Under the pieces are notes generated by a model. The model saw only the letters and a list, made by a program, of their open reading frames with translations, was not told the origin of the DNA and searched no databases. Positions 63,883 through 64,000 of a DNA stretch of 64,000 bases are shown here, piece after piece. Both the position numbers and the translations under genes were made by a program. The DNA comes from an uncultured Alphaproteobacteria bacterium (GTDB lineage: Bacteria > Pseudomonadota > Alphaproteobacteria > GCA-2731375): contig CATOSZ010000003.1 in NCBI GenBank assembly GCA_951812805.1, forward strand, positions 1,504,557-1,568,556. Direction: 5' to 3'. Position 1 is the first letter of the stretch. Each line of letters starts with the position of its first letter.

Positions 63883-64000
63883 TCAGCCGTCTCGATACTC
63901 CCGCGCCACACGCCGATAGTGGCCGACGTCCCAGGTCATGTAATCCCGGTCCTGCTCGGTGAGCGGGCGCAGCATCCGGGCCGGACCGCCGCCCCAAAGC
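63883..64000 (-). CDS. C-terminal end of a gene running off the right edge
   Basis: The frame reads LWGGGPARMLRPLTEQDRDY, then MTWDVGHYRRVAREYRDG, with a TGA at 63883-63885. It is open to base 64000, so the N-terminal part is beyond the window. GC-rich third positions and the protein-like composition favour this frame over the longer overlapping frame in the same interval. Family not recognised. Confidence 0.5.
   Translation of the reverse strand, partial: LWGGGPARMLRPLTEQDRDYMTWDVGHYRRVAREYRDG

Noticed and set aside
1..64000. tRNA, rRNA, CRISPR array or riboswitch
   Set aside because: None of the expected repeats, conserved arms or aptamer motifs was seen on either strand; a covariance-model scan would be needed to exclude small RNAs.

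Overview
The window is high-GC DNA with strongly GC-biased third codon positions, ATGA/GTGA stop-start overlaps and AGGAGG-like ribosome sites. It looks like an alphaproteobacterial chromosome, probably a Rhodospirillales-type free-living heterotroph. The gene families that suggest this are DUF2336, an LdtR-like MarR regulator, a DctP-type TRAP binding protein, a DmdA-like methyltransferase, GlxA-type AraC regulators, bactofilin and a heme-anchored adenylate cyclase. No rRNA, tRNA or CRISPR array was seen. Names below are family assignments read from motifs; no database search was possible.

Layout, left half. 1-860: the end of a minus-strand gene and a 554-base divergent spacer. 861-7761: a catabolic operon of amidohydrolase, a three-subunit molybdenum hydroxylase whose large subunit carries an in-frame amber codon and whose Fe-S subunit is fused to a CoxG-like domain, and an amidase. 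This set suggests hydroxylation and ring opening of an N-heterocycle or amide. 7762-10684: two PilZ proteins, a SYLF protein, a small Rieske protein and an EVE protein. 10811-17133: DmdA-like protein, Rieske oxygenase, two oligopeptide-type ABC ATPases without permeases, a frameshifted Sir2 gene and a zinc alcohol dehydrogenase. 17258-26777: GlxA regulator, two acyl-CoA dehydrogenases, SDR-type threonine dehydrogenase, LLM oxidoreductase, GST, TauD-type dioxygenase, ArgE-like deacylase and a J-domain protein.

The accessory island is 26749-34533. An adenylate cyclase/TPR gene has been broken. Its C-terminal part lies at 26749-27165 and an internal part at 32337-32496, both on the minus strand. 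Between them are a truncated phage tail-tip gene, an IS21-family element with istA/istB, an IS256-like relic and palindromes. Beside this, a group II intron (32593-34499) encoding a reverse transcriptase sits directly behind the intrinsic terminator of a dctP gene, the target preference typical of group IIC introns.

Right half, 34581-64000. TRAP binding protein, ThDP enzyme, MarR regulator, a minus-strand run (48-residue membrane peptide, HCCA-isomerase-like protein, polysaccharide deacetylase, MscS channel, quinone oxidoreductase), a divergent SDR, a NIPSNAP/MFS/GH88-like/unknown operon, Gfo/Idh oxidoreductase, DUF2336, rhodanese, thiolase, MmgE/PrpD, acetoacetyl-CoA synthetase, radical SAM enzyme, 2OG oxygenase, an adenylate cyclase with a membrane heme-type anchor and a ferredoxin domain, a PfkB kinase, a second amidase, an EI24-like membrane protein, bactofilin and small lipoproteins.

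The most notable items are the redox-type cyclase (57563-59263), the group IIC-like intron behind a terminator, the cyclase gene split by phage and IS DNA, the amber codon in an otherwise intact molybdenum hydroxylase operon, the CoxS-CoxG fusion, the G7 frameshift in the Sir2 gene, and a two-copy dispersed palindrome with a conserved loop (17161-17243 and 42832-42912).
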